The position numbers and the translations under genes were made by a program. The notes beneath the pieces are model-generated. The model did not search any database, was not told the origin of the DNA, and worked only from the letters and a program-made list of their open reading frames with translations. Of a stretch of DNA of 64,000 bases, positions 42,934-50,574 are shown piece by piece (within the stretch, counting starts at the first letter, position 1; every line of letters starts with the position of its first letter). The stretch comes from Turneriella parva DSM 21527 (GTDB taxonomy: Bacteria > Spirochaetota > Leptospiria > Turneriellales > Turneriellaceae): positions 3,844,001 through 3,908,000 of the forward strand of contig NC_018020.1 in NCBI RefSeq assembly GCF_000266885.1. Direction: 5' to 3'.

Positions 42934-43938
42934 CTAGTCTTCAGCATCGGGCGCCGAAACCTGGCCCAGTAGCTTTTCGCGAAAGTAGCGCACTGCGTTG
43001 AGGGCAGTCTTGCGCTTTTCATCGGCGAGCGCTGCGGCGTCACCTTCGGTGAAGAGAAACATGTCTTTCTCGTTCTTGAGTAAATGAAATAAGGCGAATG
43101 CCCCGTGGGGGACTGCTATCTTATTCGTCAGATTGACTGAAAACGCAGTGCTCGCGCTGATCTTTTTGGCGAAATAAACCGGGTCGAAATACCGAAGGTT
43201 CTCTTTAATTTGCTGCTTCACCTTCTTGCTGCCGCGTGCCGCGTCATTGATTTCTCGCGCATAATCGGCGTCTGAAATATTCTGGGTTTCATCGAGATGT
43301 AAAAACGCAGGGTTTTCGAGAAACAGCGCATCGCCGCGCTGCATATAGGCCGCAACAAAGAGCGCCTGCGCTGCGCCGACCCCCTGCCCGATGATTCCCA
43401 TGCGCGAGGTATCGATTTCTTTTCTGAGCCTTGCCACCTCGAGCGCGCGAAACGCATCGAGATAGATTTTATTGGCGTAATACTCCGCCGGGTCGAGCAG
43501 CCGCTCGCCGAAATACCCATAACTCTGCTCGCGTTCGTCTTTCTTTTTGACAGGGTTTAACTTGTCTTCGCTCTGCACCGGGCGCGGCGCTTCATGCCCG
43601 CGCATGCGCACGACGAGCTGCGCAATGCCGGCATTCATGAGACCCTTGTACGCCACGGTCTCTTTGCCATAATCAGGAAAAATGACGACCAGAGGCGGTT
43701 TGCCGATGAGTTTGCGCGGCGCGATGAACTGCGCGCTCATATGGTACTTGTCTACACTCTGAAAGTCTACCGCCAGGTTCTGCTCGGTGAAGAGCTTGCG
43801 GCTTACCTTCTTCTTGGTCTGTACCTCCAGCGGTACTTTTTTCAGGCGCGCGAGCTGCGCCGCCCAGAATTTGTCGAGGTCTTTGGGCGCAAGGGAAACA
43901 TCCGCCTCTGCGCTGTAACATTCGTCGAAGAGAGCCAT
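42934..43938 (-). CDS. Acetyl-xylan-esterase-fold protein lacking the catalytic triad
   Basis: A 334-residue protein related to cephalosporin-C deacetylase/acetyl-xylan esterases. The N-terminal FDECYSAEADVSLAPKDLDKFW, GERLLDPAEYYANKIYLDAFRAL and central fold positions match. The nucleophile elbow that should be GxSxG reads IGQGVGA (serine replaced), the acid position (usually LMDTVCPP) reads LTNKIAVP, and no histidine is seen where the family has YGHE-type motif. It therefore looks like a pseudoenzyme, perhaps a binding or scaffold protein. It is divergent from the ferritin-like gene. Confidence 0.7.
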   Translation of the reverse strand: MALFDECYSAEADVSLAPKDLDKFWAAQLARLKKVPLEVQTKKKVSRKLFTEQNLAVDFQSVDKYHMSAQFIAPRKLIGKPPLVVIFPDYGKETVAYKGLMNAGIAQLVVRMRGHEAPRPVQSEDKLNPVKKKDEREQSYGYFGERLLDPAEYYANKIYLDAFRALEVARLRKEIDTSRMGIIGQGVGAAQALFVAAYMQRGDALFLENPAFLHLDETQNISDADYAREINDAARGSKKVKQQIKENLRYFDPVYFAKKISASTAFSVNLTNKIAVPHGAFALFHLLKNEKDMFLFTEGDAAALADEKRKTALNAVRYFREKLLGQVSAPDAED

Positions 43939-44084
43939 TGCCGAAACGAATTGTTAACCGCGACACTGCGTACATTATTTTGCACACACGGGTATTGGTG
44001 CCGACGCCGGCAGACGAAGCCGCACCGACACGGTGGCGGCGACAAAAACAGTTCACGGCCGCAGTCCACCTGCAAAACGCGCAT

Positions 44085-44843
44085 ATGCCTGCGGTTTCCC
44101 TGACGCTGCCCAAAGACCGCGAACTTTTTGCGTTTATCTTCGCGCGGTTCATCGACGGCGAACTGACGGGCATCGCCGAGGGGCGCGCCATGCAGTATGC
44201 CCCTGACCTGAAAAGCGCAGACTTTCTGGCGAGACAGATTCGCGATGAAATTCGCCATGCGCGGCTCTACAAAGGCCTGCTCGCTTATGTGAGCCCTGAG
44301 CGCCCCTCACCCCGGCAATCGTGGCTGTTGAAGCAAGTTACCACGCCAGTCAGCGGCCGCCTCTGGATTGAGCACTGTTTTCTCGATAAAGCGGTGGGTG
44401 AGCGCTGGGTGCACTACCTCATGCAAATGCTGATCGCCAATACGAAAGATGCGCGCATCGTGAAAACACTGCGCGCGATCGCACGCGATGAAGTGACGCA
44501 CATCGCATTCGGCGAGGCACAGGTGAAGACCAGCCTTGCGGCCAACCGGTTTATGGCTGCTTATCTCTGGGGCCTCTATCTGCGCGTCGACTACGCACTT
44601 GCGCTGGTGCACCGATTGACAAGGGCGCTCGTGCGCCGCAGATATTCGATTGAAGCCACAGAGCTGCTCGACATGTTTTTCAGAGATTACCGTGAGCTGG
44701 CTCTTCAAGAGGTTGCGGGCCTTCTGGGCGTGCCCCCGCAGCGATCAATCTGGCGCTTGCTGAAAAGCCAGATCATCTATTGGGCGCGCTGGCCCTTTGT
44801 GGGCTGGAGGCAGAATCCAGAGCGGGCATTCAGGGCCAGTTAG
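44085..44843 (+). CDS. Ferritin-like (diiron) protein
   Basis: A 252-residue protein with a four-helix diiron fold. Two ExxH-type metal motifs are visible: RDEIRHARLY and ARDEVTHIAFGE; additional glutamates lie in DGELTGIAEGRA and IEHCFLD. ATG 44085 is preferred to an in-frame TTG at 43938 that would add 49 residues. The fold is shared by ferritins, rubrerythrins and fatty-acid or amine oxygenases; which activity applies is unknown. The C-terminal end is basic and hydrophobic (RALVRRRYS, IYWARWPFVGW). Confidence 0.7.
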   Translation: MPAVSLTLPKDRELFAFIFARFIDGELTGIAEGRAMQYAPDLKSADFLARQIRDEIRHARLYKGLLAYVSPERPSPRQSWLLKQVTTPVSGRLWIEHCFLDKAVGERWVHYLMQMLIANTKDARIVKTLRAIARDEVTHIAFGEAQVKTSLAANRFMAAYLWGLYLRVDYALALVHRLTRALVRRRYSIEATELLDMFFRDYRELALQEVAGLLGVPPQRSIWRLLKSQIIYWARWPFVGWRQNPERAFRAS

Positions 44844-44908
44844 GCCCATTGCTGTTCTGCGAAACTGCAAGAGATTGCCGCGTCGTCGAAAAAATAGAAT
44901 ACTAACCC

Positions 44909-45550
44909 ATGAGCAAAGCCCTCGACTATCTGCTGAAAGCCCGGCCCGACGCGATGCAGGCCTATTTCACTTTTCTCAAAAAGGCGGGTGAACACCTCGA
45001 CCCGAAAACCGCCGCGCTCATCTCTGTCATCACCAAGGTACACGCGAAGACCGCGAATGGCGTTCGCCAATACCTGCCGCGTGCGCTTAAGGCGGGTGCA
45101 ACCGCCGACGAAGTCATCGACGCCCTGCTGATGGCGATGCCCGCGCTCGGTTTCAGCAAAATTGTCTGGGCGATCGACGTGATCATCGAAATGAACCTGC
45201 CTGAGTTTGCGCATGTCGGCAAGCCTGCGACCCCAAGCAGCGCGACCGAAACCTGGCACGAAGTCGCTCCGCTCGCTTCTCTGCAAGAGGGGGATGCAAA
45301 ATACTTTCAGGCCGGCGCGCGTAAGGCCATTTTGACGCTGAACTCAGGCAAAATTGTCGTCTACGATGCGCATTGCCCGCACAAAGGCAATGCGATACCT
45401 GAAAGTGGCATTGCCGAAGGCAGCATCGTCTGCCCGTTTCACGAATGGAAGTTCGATCTGAAATCTGGCGAGTGCACCGCGGGCGGCAACAAGCCACTCA
45501 CAGTACTGCCCTCAAAAATTGAGAACGGTATTGTTCTTGTGAAAGGCTAG
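44909..45550 (+). CDS. Carboxymuconolactone-decarboxylase-like / Rieske fusion protein
   Basis: A 213-residue fusion. Residues 1-105 look like a CMD/AhpD-type all-helical domain (ALISVITKVHAKTANGVRQYLPRALKAGATADEVIDALLMAMPALG) but lack the CxxC active site of AhpD. Residues about 112-213 are a Rieske domain, with the 2Fe-2S ligands in CPHKG and CPFHEW and the typical LKSGECTAGGNKPL. It could accept electrons or bind an aromatic substrate; the function cannot be named. It lies 65 bases after the ferritin-like gene on the same strand. Confidence 0.82.
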   Translation: MSKALDYLLKARPDAMQAYFTFLKKAGEHLDPKTAALISVITKVHAKTANGVRQYLPRALKAGATADEVIDALLMAMPALGFSKIVWAIDVIIEMNLPEFAHVGKPATPSSATETWHEVAPLASLQEGDAKYFQAGARKAILTLNSGKIVVYDAHCPHKGNAIPESGIAEGSIVCPFHEWKFDLKSGECTAGGNKPLTVLPSKIENGIVLVKG

Positions 45551-45568
45551 CGGGTTCCGTAAAAATCT

Positions 45569-45657
45569 CCGAAAAAGTGAATAGCCTGCGAAGCGGAGAA
45601 CTTCGCTCGCGTCGTGGCTTTGAAACAAGGCGACTTTGCTGCTTTACACTTTTTCGG
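45569..45657. repeat. Inverted repeat between converging genes
   Basis: CCGAAAAAGTG (45569-45579) and CACTTTTTCGG (45647-45657) are perfect complements 67 bases apart, with an inner GCGAAG/CTTCGC stem. It lies between the 3' ends of the CMD-Rieske gene and prfC and may end transcription in both directions. Confidence 0.5.
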
Positions 45658-45675
45658 CTCCGGTCGCCTGCTATA

Positions 45676-47247
45676 CTAAATGACAATCGGGTGCATGTGC
45701 AGTACCACGTCGGGGTTCTGCTCTTGAAATGACCTGAGCCTGAACTGGCTCTCAAACAACAACACCGGATTACCGAGTTCATCGTAGACTATTTTGTCGA
45801 AGCGCCCGGCTTTTTCGGCATCTTCTTTACTAATCCAGCGGGAGCACTCGAAGGGCAATGGTTCGAGCCGAACGGGTGCACCGTATTCGTCTTCGAGCCG
45901 GTACTTGAAGACGTCGAACTGCAGCTGGCCGATAACGCCGATGAGCGGCGTCTGCTCAGTCAGATTAAAGAGCTGCACCACACCCTCGTCGGCAAGTTCG
46001 GTAATACCCTTGCGAAACTGCTTGGTCTTGCCCGTGTCTGTCAGCACAATGCGCGCATAAACGTCGGGGGCAAAACGCGGCAACGGGTGAAACGTCGGCG
46101 GGTTTCCCTCGCAAAGAATATCACCGAGCCGGTAGAGCCCCGGACTGATGATACCAATGATGTCGCCGGGGTACGCCGTATCGATTGTCGTACGTTCTTG
46201 CCCGAAAAATGCCACGGGGTTTGCGAGCTTCACCTCTTTGCCCAGACGCGGTACATTCACAGACATACCGCGCTCAAACTTGCCGCTTGTGACGCGCAAG
46301 AATGCAACCCGGTCACGGTGAAGCTTATTCATGTTTGCCTGCATTTTGAATACAAACCCCGTAAAGCGGTTCTCGTCGGGCTTCAGTGTTTCACCGTTAT
46401 CGAGCACAATCGGTCGGGGTGCGGGTGCCAGATCGGTGAGGTTCGCGAGCAAATGCTCAACACCGAAGTTTGTCACCGCGCTGCCGAATAGTACCGGCGT
46501 CATTTCACCGCGTAAGAATTTCTCTTTATCGAATGCCGGCAACGCTTCACCCGCTATCGCCACGTCTTCGCAGAACTTATCGTGCTCGGCTTCGCCCATG
46601 AGCTCGCGTACCTGAGGGTCTTCAATGCCGCTGAGTGCCTCTGGTGCCCGGTGCGCACCGCCGGTTGTGCGTTCAAAGCGGTGCAGCTTCTTGCCATAAA
46701 GGTCGAAATAGCCCTTAAAGTCGCGGCCCGACCCCATCGGCCAGACAAGCGGCACAGCGGAGATTCCGAGTACTTTTTCAACGTTGTCTAAGAGTTCAAA
46801 GGCCTCGAGCGCCGGCATATCCATTTTGTTGATGAAGGTGATGATCGGTAGATTGCGTTCACGGCAGATTTTAAAAAGTTTTATCGTCTGCGGTTCGACG
46901 CCGCGCGAGGCATCGAGCAGCATGATCGCCGAGTCGACGGCCATCAGCGTACGGTACGTGTCTTCGCTGAAATCCTGGTGGCCGGGGGTGTCGAGCAGGT
47001 TCATCACATGCCCTTCATAATTGAACTGCAGCGCCGCTGTTGAAACCGAAATACCGCGCTCTTGTTCAAGCGCCATGAAGTCTGACTTGGTCGACTTTCG
47101 GTCTTTCTTTGCGCGCACATGCCCCGCAAGATGAATCGCCCCGCCGTAAAGCAGCAGTTTCTCTGTGAGCGTGGTCTTACCCGCATCGGGGTGTGCGATA
47201 ATCGCAAACGCCCTGCGTTTTGAAATTTCGTCTGTCAGCTCGGCCAC
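45676..47247 (-). CDS. prfC: Peptide chain release factor 3
   Basis: A 523-residue GTPase that recycles class I release factors. GTG 47247 gives MAELTDEISKRRAFAIIAHPDAGKTTLTEKLL, matching the RF3 N-terminus; the open frame continues upstream but without family similarity. G1 AHPDAGKTTL, G2 RGISVSTAAL, G3 DTPGHQDF and G4 NKMD are all intact. RF3-specific RFAPDVYARIVLTDTGK and FPQLQFDVFKYRLEDEYG-like stretch occur at the end. Its length equals E. coli PrfC. The start lies 72 bases from the divergent exported-protein gene. Confidence 0.95.
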   Translation of the reverse strand: MAELTDEISKRRAFAIIAHPDAGKTTLTEKLLLYGGAIHLAGHVRAKKDRKSTKSDFMALEQERGISVSTAALQFNYEGHVMNLLDTPGHQDFSEDTYRTLMAVDSAIMLLDASRGVEPQTIKLFKICRERNLPIITFINKMDMPALEAFELLDNVEKVLGISAVPLVWPMGSGRDFKGYFDLYGKKLHRFERTTGGAHRAPEALSGIEDPQVRELMGEAEHDKFCEDVAIAGEALPAFDKEKFLRGEMTPVLFGSAVTNFGVEHLLANLTDLAPAPRPIVLDNGETLKPDENRFTGFVFKMQANMNKLHRDRVAFLRVTSGKFERGMSVNVPRLGKEVKLANPVAFFGQERTTIDTAYPGDIIGIISPGLYRLGDILCEGNPPTFHPLPRFAPDVYARIVLTDTGKTKQFRKGITELADEGVVQLFNLTEQTPLIGVIGQLQFDVFKYRLEDEYGAPVRLEPLPFECSRWISKEDAEKAGRFDKIVYDELGNPVLLFESQFRLRSFQEQNPDVVLHMHPIVI

Positions 47248-47319
47248 AGCAGGCTCATTATCAATTGCAGACAGGGCGTAAATGAGCTTACGGCGCAGAG
47301 CGCCGCAGAAATGCGATCC

Positions 47320-48252
47320 ATGCGCATCGCACCTCTCGCCCTTGTGGTCACAACTCTTGCCCTCGCGGGGCCCGGCGCGGCCGCTCCGCAGGTCAAATCG
47401 GCCTCTGGCGCCATTCGCAGCTTCACCGAAACCACCAACCGCATCGCGTGCGCCAATCTGCGCAAAGACATCAAAACCTGCGCGGTCAAGGTTACCAGCG
47501 CGACCCGAAACTCGACGGGCCCAGAGGGCGCAATCTGGGCATTCACCGGCAATGTTTCTGCACCTCTGGCACTCAAAGGCGAAGCACGCGATATAATGAG
47601 GATCTCGCTCGAACGCAATTTTATTCAGGTGATGCAACCGATCGCCGAAGGCTTTACGGTAGTTGCCTACTACCGCGAAGACGCGGCCGGCTTTACCCCG
47701 GTGAACACAGATGTCTTCGCCGCCGCAGCGCTGAACCCGGTCGATAAGGTTGTGGCGCGTTACGACGCCGATTTTGCAGCAGCTGAAGGTCTCGCATACC
47801 AGCTACCCGCAGTGTGGTCGGTTCAAGGCGTCAGCCCTGGAACCGAAGACGAAATGAACCTGAAGTTTACTCTATCCTCATCGTCGACTTACAGCGTTGA
47901 GGCGCAAGACCTCGATGATGCTGCGCTAAAAGACCTGAGCATCACCGCATGTACTGTCACCGCGACGGCTGGCGCCACTGCCTGCGACGCGGCGGCGATT
48001 GCGCTGCCGGCCGGCAAATCTGAACTGAAGCTTCGTCTCGCGGCGCGCCGCAAAATCAAGAGCAACCAACCTGCCTTTAAAATGGTGGTAAGGCGCCGCT
48101 CAGACAACGTGGCAGTTTTGCAGCTGGCAATACCTTTTAAACCCCAGCCGAATTACTTTCTCTTTGGTATCACGGGTTTTCTGTTCGGGGGTCTCATTGC
48201 CGTCATGGTACTGTTCTTGAAAAAGAACCCCCGAGCGGCCTCTCCGGTATGA
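47320..48252 (+). CDS. Exported protein with C-terminal membrane anchor, unknown function
   Basis: A 310-residue protein with signal peptide MRIAPLALVVTTLALAGPGA (ATG 47320 preferred to an earlier in-frame ATG at 47311). The long exported part has two cysteine-containing stretches (IACANLRKDIKTCAV, ITACTVTATAGATACDA), and a hydrophobic helix near the end (YFLFGITGFLFGGLIAVMVLF) followed by KKNPRAASPV, giving a type I topology with most mass outside the inner membrane. I recognise no domain. Confidence 0.7.
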   Translation: MRIAPLALVVTTLALAGPGAAAPQVKSASGAIRSFTETTNRIACANLRKDIKTCAVKVTSATRNSTGPEGAIWAFTGNVSAPLALKGEARDIMRISLERNFIQVMQPIAEGFTVVAYYREDAAGFTPVNTDVFAAAALNPVDKVVARYDADFAAAEGLAYQLPAVWSVQGVSPGTEDEMNLKFTLSSSSTYSVEAQDLDDAALKDLSITACTVTATAGATACDAAAIALPAGKSELKLRLAARRKIKSNQPAFKMVVRRRSDNVAVLQLAIPFKPQPNYFLFGITGFLFGGLIAVMVLFLKKNPRAASPV

Positions 48253-48306
48253 CAAATTGCTTTTTCAGGTACCTGCAGATGGTTCTGAAAGCTTACGTAA
48301 GGTTGT

Positions 48307-49185
48307 CTAATACCGCGAACGCAGCTTGTCTGAACCCACGAGCACAACGACACGCGCGCGGCGCAGGTTTTCACGGCTGCCCGCATGCGCCGTCAGGCGC
48401 GCCGCATCTTCGTCACTGATCACGAGCGCGTTTCCCTTGAAGCGCGCAGCGTCGAGCGCCGAAACCTTCAATGGCCTTTTACCTGCCCGGCGGCGCGCAT
48501 CGGCCACCGTTTCGTCGCTGACAAAGCCTGCAACGCCCCGCCGCACCGCAGTCGTGCGCGTCAGGTAAGCCGCCCCATAAATCTGCCGGCCCGAACTCGT
48601 ATAGATACCGGCGTCGAGTGTCGGCTCGAATGGCAGGTGGCGCGCATCGATAATAAGCCCGGTATAGAGCAAGGGTTCAAGATCAGAACTGTCATATTCG
48701 GCGATACCTGGGCGCTGGTCATAGAGTGTGACATCGCTTTTGCTTTTTTCATTCAGTGTTTCTGTGTTGTACGCCAATGGCAAATATGCGAGCAAAGAGC
48801 CCTTGCCCCGCAGCGGAATGTCGAGCGTAGCCGATGCCCGGTTTTCGGCGAGCTGATAGGTCGAAACCTTGAGCGATGCCCAGTACTCTGCGAGATCGGT
48901 GCCCGCGAGTTGGTCAGCAGCAGATTCACCATCGACCAGATTCTGAATCAGCTTATCTGCAACCTGGCTGAGTTTTTTCAGCAGCTCGTTTCTCAGCTCA
49001 CGCCGCAGCTCGGCATTGCTCGTACCCAGCCTTGCACCGGTTACATCGAGCACGGCGTTCAGATAAATCTTATTATTGGGCCAGTCAACGACCGCCTCGA
49101 CACGCACCGGCTTCTGCGAGGCAGCGAAAGCCGCAGGCAGCAAGAGACAGAAGATCAGGGCGATAAGATGACGAAGCTGCTTCAC
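48307..49185 (-). CDS. Exported protein resembling LPP20/FlgT-like proteins
   Basis: A 292-residue protein with signal peptide MKQLRHLIALIFCLLLPAAFA. The YTGLIIDARHLPFEPTLDAGIYTSSGRQIYG stretch resembles a segment common in LPP20- and FlgT-like periplasmic proteins. The C-terminal part holds RKRPLKVSALDAA. Similarity is by eye and does not assign a function. It starts 148 bases from the STAS gene stop on the same strand, separated by direct repeats. Confidence 0.65.
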   Translation of the reverse strand: MKQLRHLIALIFCLLLPAAFAASQKPVRVEAVVDWPNNKIYLNAVLDVTGARLGTSNAELRRELRNELLKKLSQVADKLIQNLVDGESAADQLAGTDLAEYWASLKVSTYQLAENRASATLDIPLRGKGSLLAYLPLAYNTETLNEKSKSDVTLYDQRPGIAEYDSSDLEPLLYTGLIIDARHLPFEPTLDAGIYTSSGRQIYGAAYLTRTTAVRRGVAGFVSDETVADARRRAGKRPLKVSALDAARFKGNALVISDEDAARLTAHAGSRENLRRARVVVLVGSDKLRSRY

Positions 49186-49272
49186 ATTCTATTTTCGATA
49201 GAAATGCAACAAAACTTGTCGCCTTTTTGTATTGAAGAGGTCGATGGGTGAACGACCAACGCCCCAATGAAT

Positions 49273-49336
49273 TCAGTCGTCGAAGACGACCTAATCGCCG
49301 GCGTAGCCGGTCAATCAGTCGTCGAGCGACGACCTA
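49273..49336. repeat. Duplicated 3' end of the STAS gene
   Basis: The 20-base TCAGTCGTCGA plus GACGACCTAATCG pattern occurs twice: once over the last codons and stop of the STAS gene (49315-49340) and again just downstream (49273-49297). Each copy is also a small hairpin (GTCGTC/GACGAC at 49276-49290 and GTCGTCG/CGACGAC at 49318-49333). A CCGGC/GCCGG hairpin lies between them. Confidence 0.6.
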
Positions 49337-49693
49337 ATCGGCTATTGAATCGAGGGCGTCGTCTTGGTTCTTATAGATATCGAAAACCGAACCCAACTTG
49401 GTGATTTCGAGCAGGTGGTCGACGTCTGAGCTGATCGCACACAGGCCAAAGCGCCCGTTGCGGCGTTCAATCTCTTTATAGATATTCAGCAAAATACCGA
49501 GAGCGGCCGAATTGATAAACGGCACCTTTTTCATATCGACGATGATTTTCGGGACTTTCGCCTCGTGCATGCACGATTCGAGTTCGTCGGCCAGATCGAA
49601 CTCCATTCCTGATTTGATTGCACCGTCGATCTCGACGATGCTGATTTCGCCCTTTTTCTTGACTTTTATCTTGATGCCTGACTTAGCGGCCAT
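49334..49693 (-). CDS. STAS-domain anti-sigma factor antagonist
   Basis: A 119-residue SpoIIAA/RsbV-like protein. VPFINSAALGILLNIYKEI holds the serine that is phosphorylated by an anti-sigma kinase and dephosphorylated by an RsbU/SpoIIE phosphatase; such a phosphatase is encoded at 7798-10011. The N-terminus is basic (KIKVKKKGEISIVEI). The partner kinase and sigma factor are not next to it. Start ATG 49693. Confidence 0.9.
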   Translation of the reverse strand: MAAKSGIKIKVKKKGEISIVEIDGAIKSGMEFDLADELESCMHEAKVPKIIVDMKKVPFINSAALGILLNIYKEIERRNGRFGLCAISSDVDHLLEITKLGSVFDIYKNQDDALDSIAD

Positions 49694-49770
49694 TGGTCTA
49701 TATTATTGCTTTTGCGTGTCAGGCAAGTATTTTTTGATTTTCGGGTGAAAAGTTCACCGATATTGGCCCT

Positions 49771-50574
49771 ATGCGCTTCAGAGCAATTGTGCAGGCCCGA
49801 ATGGCAAGCGAACGCCTGCCCGGCAAAGTGCTGCAGACAATCGGCAGCCTGAGCATTCTGGAGCACATCGCGCGGCGTTTCGCCACGCTCGAAGGCGCCA
49901 ATGTCGCGCTGCATTTCGCGATCGCGCGCGAAGAGGCAAGCCCCCTGCCCACATATCTCAGCGAACGGGGCTGGAACTTCACCGAAGGCGATGTTTACGA
50001 CGTTCTGCAGAGATACCTCGATGCGAGCTCTGACCTGGACGATACAGATTATGTGATACGCGTCACGGGCGATAACCCATTTACCGATAAAGACGAACTG
50101 GCGCGGCTGATCATGAAGCTTAAATCACGTCCGGTCGACTACGCACACACCGCCGATTTGCCTCTCGGCATGGGCTCAGAAATCATCAGGGTAAACGCCC
50201 TGCGCTCGATTCGCCTGCGGGCAGAACCCGCGACCCCCGGGGGCGCGTCGGAGATCTTGCCGCACCACCGCGAGCATGTCACGATGTTTGTGCGCGAAAA
50301 CCCGCACCTATACGAAATCTATTCTCAACCGCTCGATGAAACCTTTTCTGAAGAACTGGCGAAAGCCCGTGTGCGCGGCATTCGCATGACAGTCGACGAA
50401 CCGCAAGACCTTGAAGTCGCCCGTAAGGTCTATCTGCATTTCGAACGGCTGGCAAAACCCCTGTTCGGGGCGGCTGAAGTGATTCAGCTCGCGAAGAACA
50501 GCCCCGAAATGTTCGCCAGCAACGCGAATATCGCGCAGAGGCCGGCGACTTCGGTCGACGCCCGCGCTAACTGA
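49771..50574 (+). CDS. SpsF-like nucleotidyltransferase
   Basis: A 267-residue cytidylyltransferase-type protein. RAIVQARMASERLPGKVLQTIGSLSILEHI is the nucleotide-binding start of the SpsF/CMP-KDO synthetase family, and VIRVTGDNPFTD supplies the metal-binding aspartate. SpsF-like enzymes activate sugars for surface polysaccharides, but no such genes lie next to it, so the substrate is open. Its end overlaps the convergent cyclase by eight bases. Confidence 0.82.
   Translation: MRFRAIVQARMASERLPGKVLQTIGSLSILEHIARRFATLEGANVALHFAIAREEASPLPTYLSERGWNFTEGDVYDVLQRYLDASSDLDDTDYVIRVTGDNPFTDKDELARLIMKLKSRPVDYAHTADLPLGMGSEIIRVNALRSIRLRAEPATPGGASEILPHHREHVTMFVRENPHLYEIYSQPLDETFSEELAKARVRGIRMTVDEPQDLEVARKVYLHFERLAKPLFGAAEVIQLAKNSPEMFASNANIAQRPATSVDARAN

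Noticed and set aside
47247-47637. N-terminal extension of prfC to 653 residues
   Set aside because: The extra residues match nothing in release factor 3 and run into the divergent signal-peptide gene; GTG 47247 gives the family-typical start.
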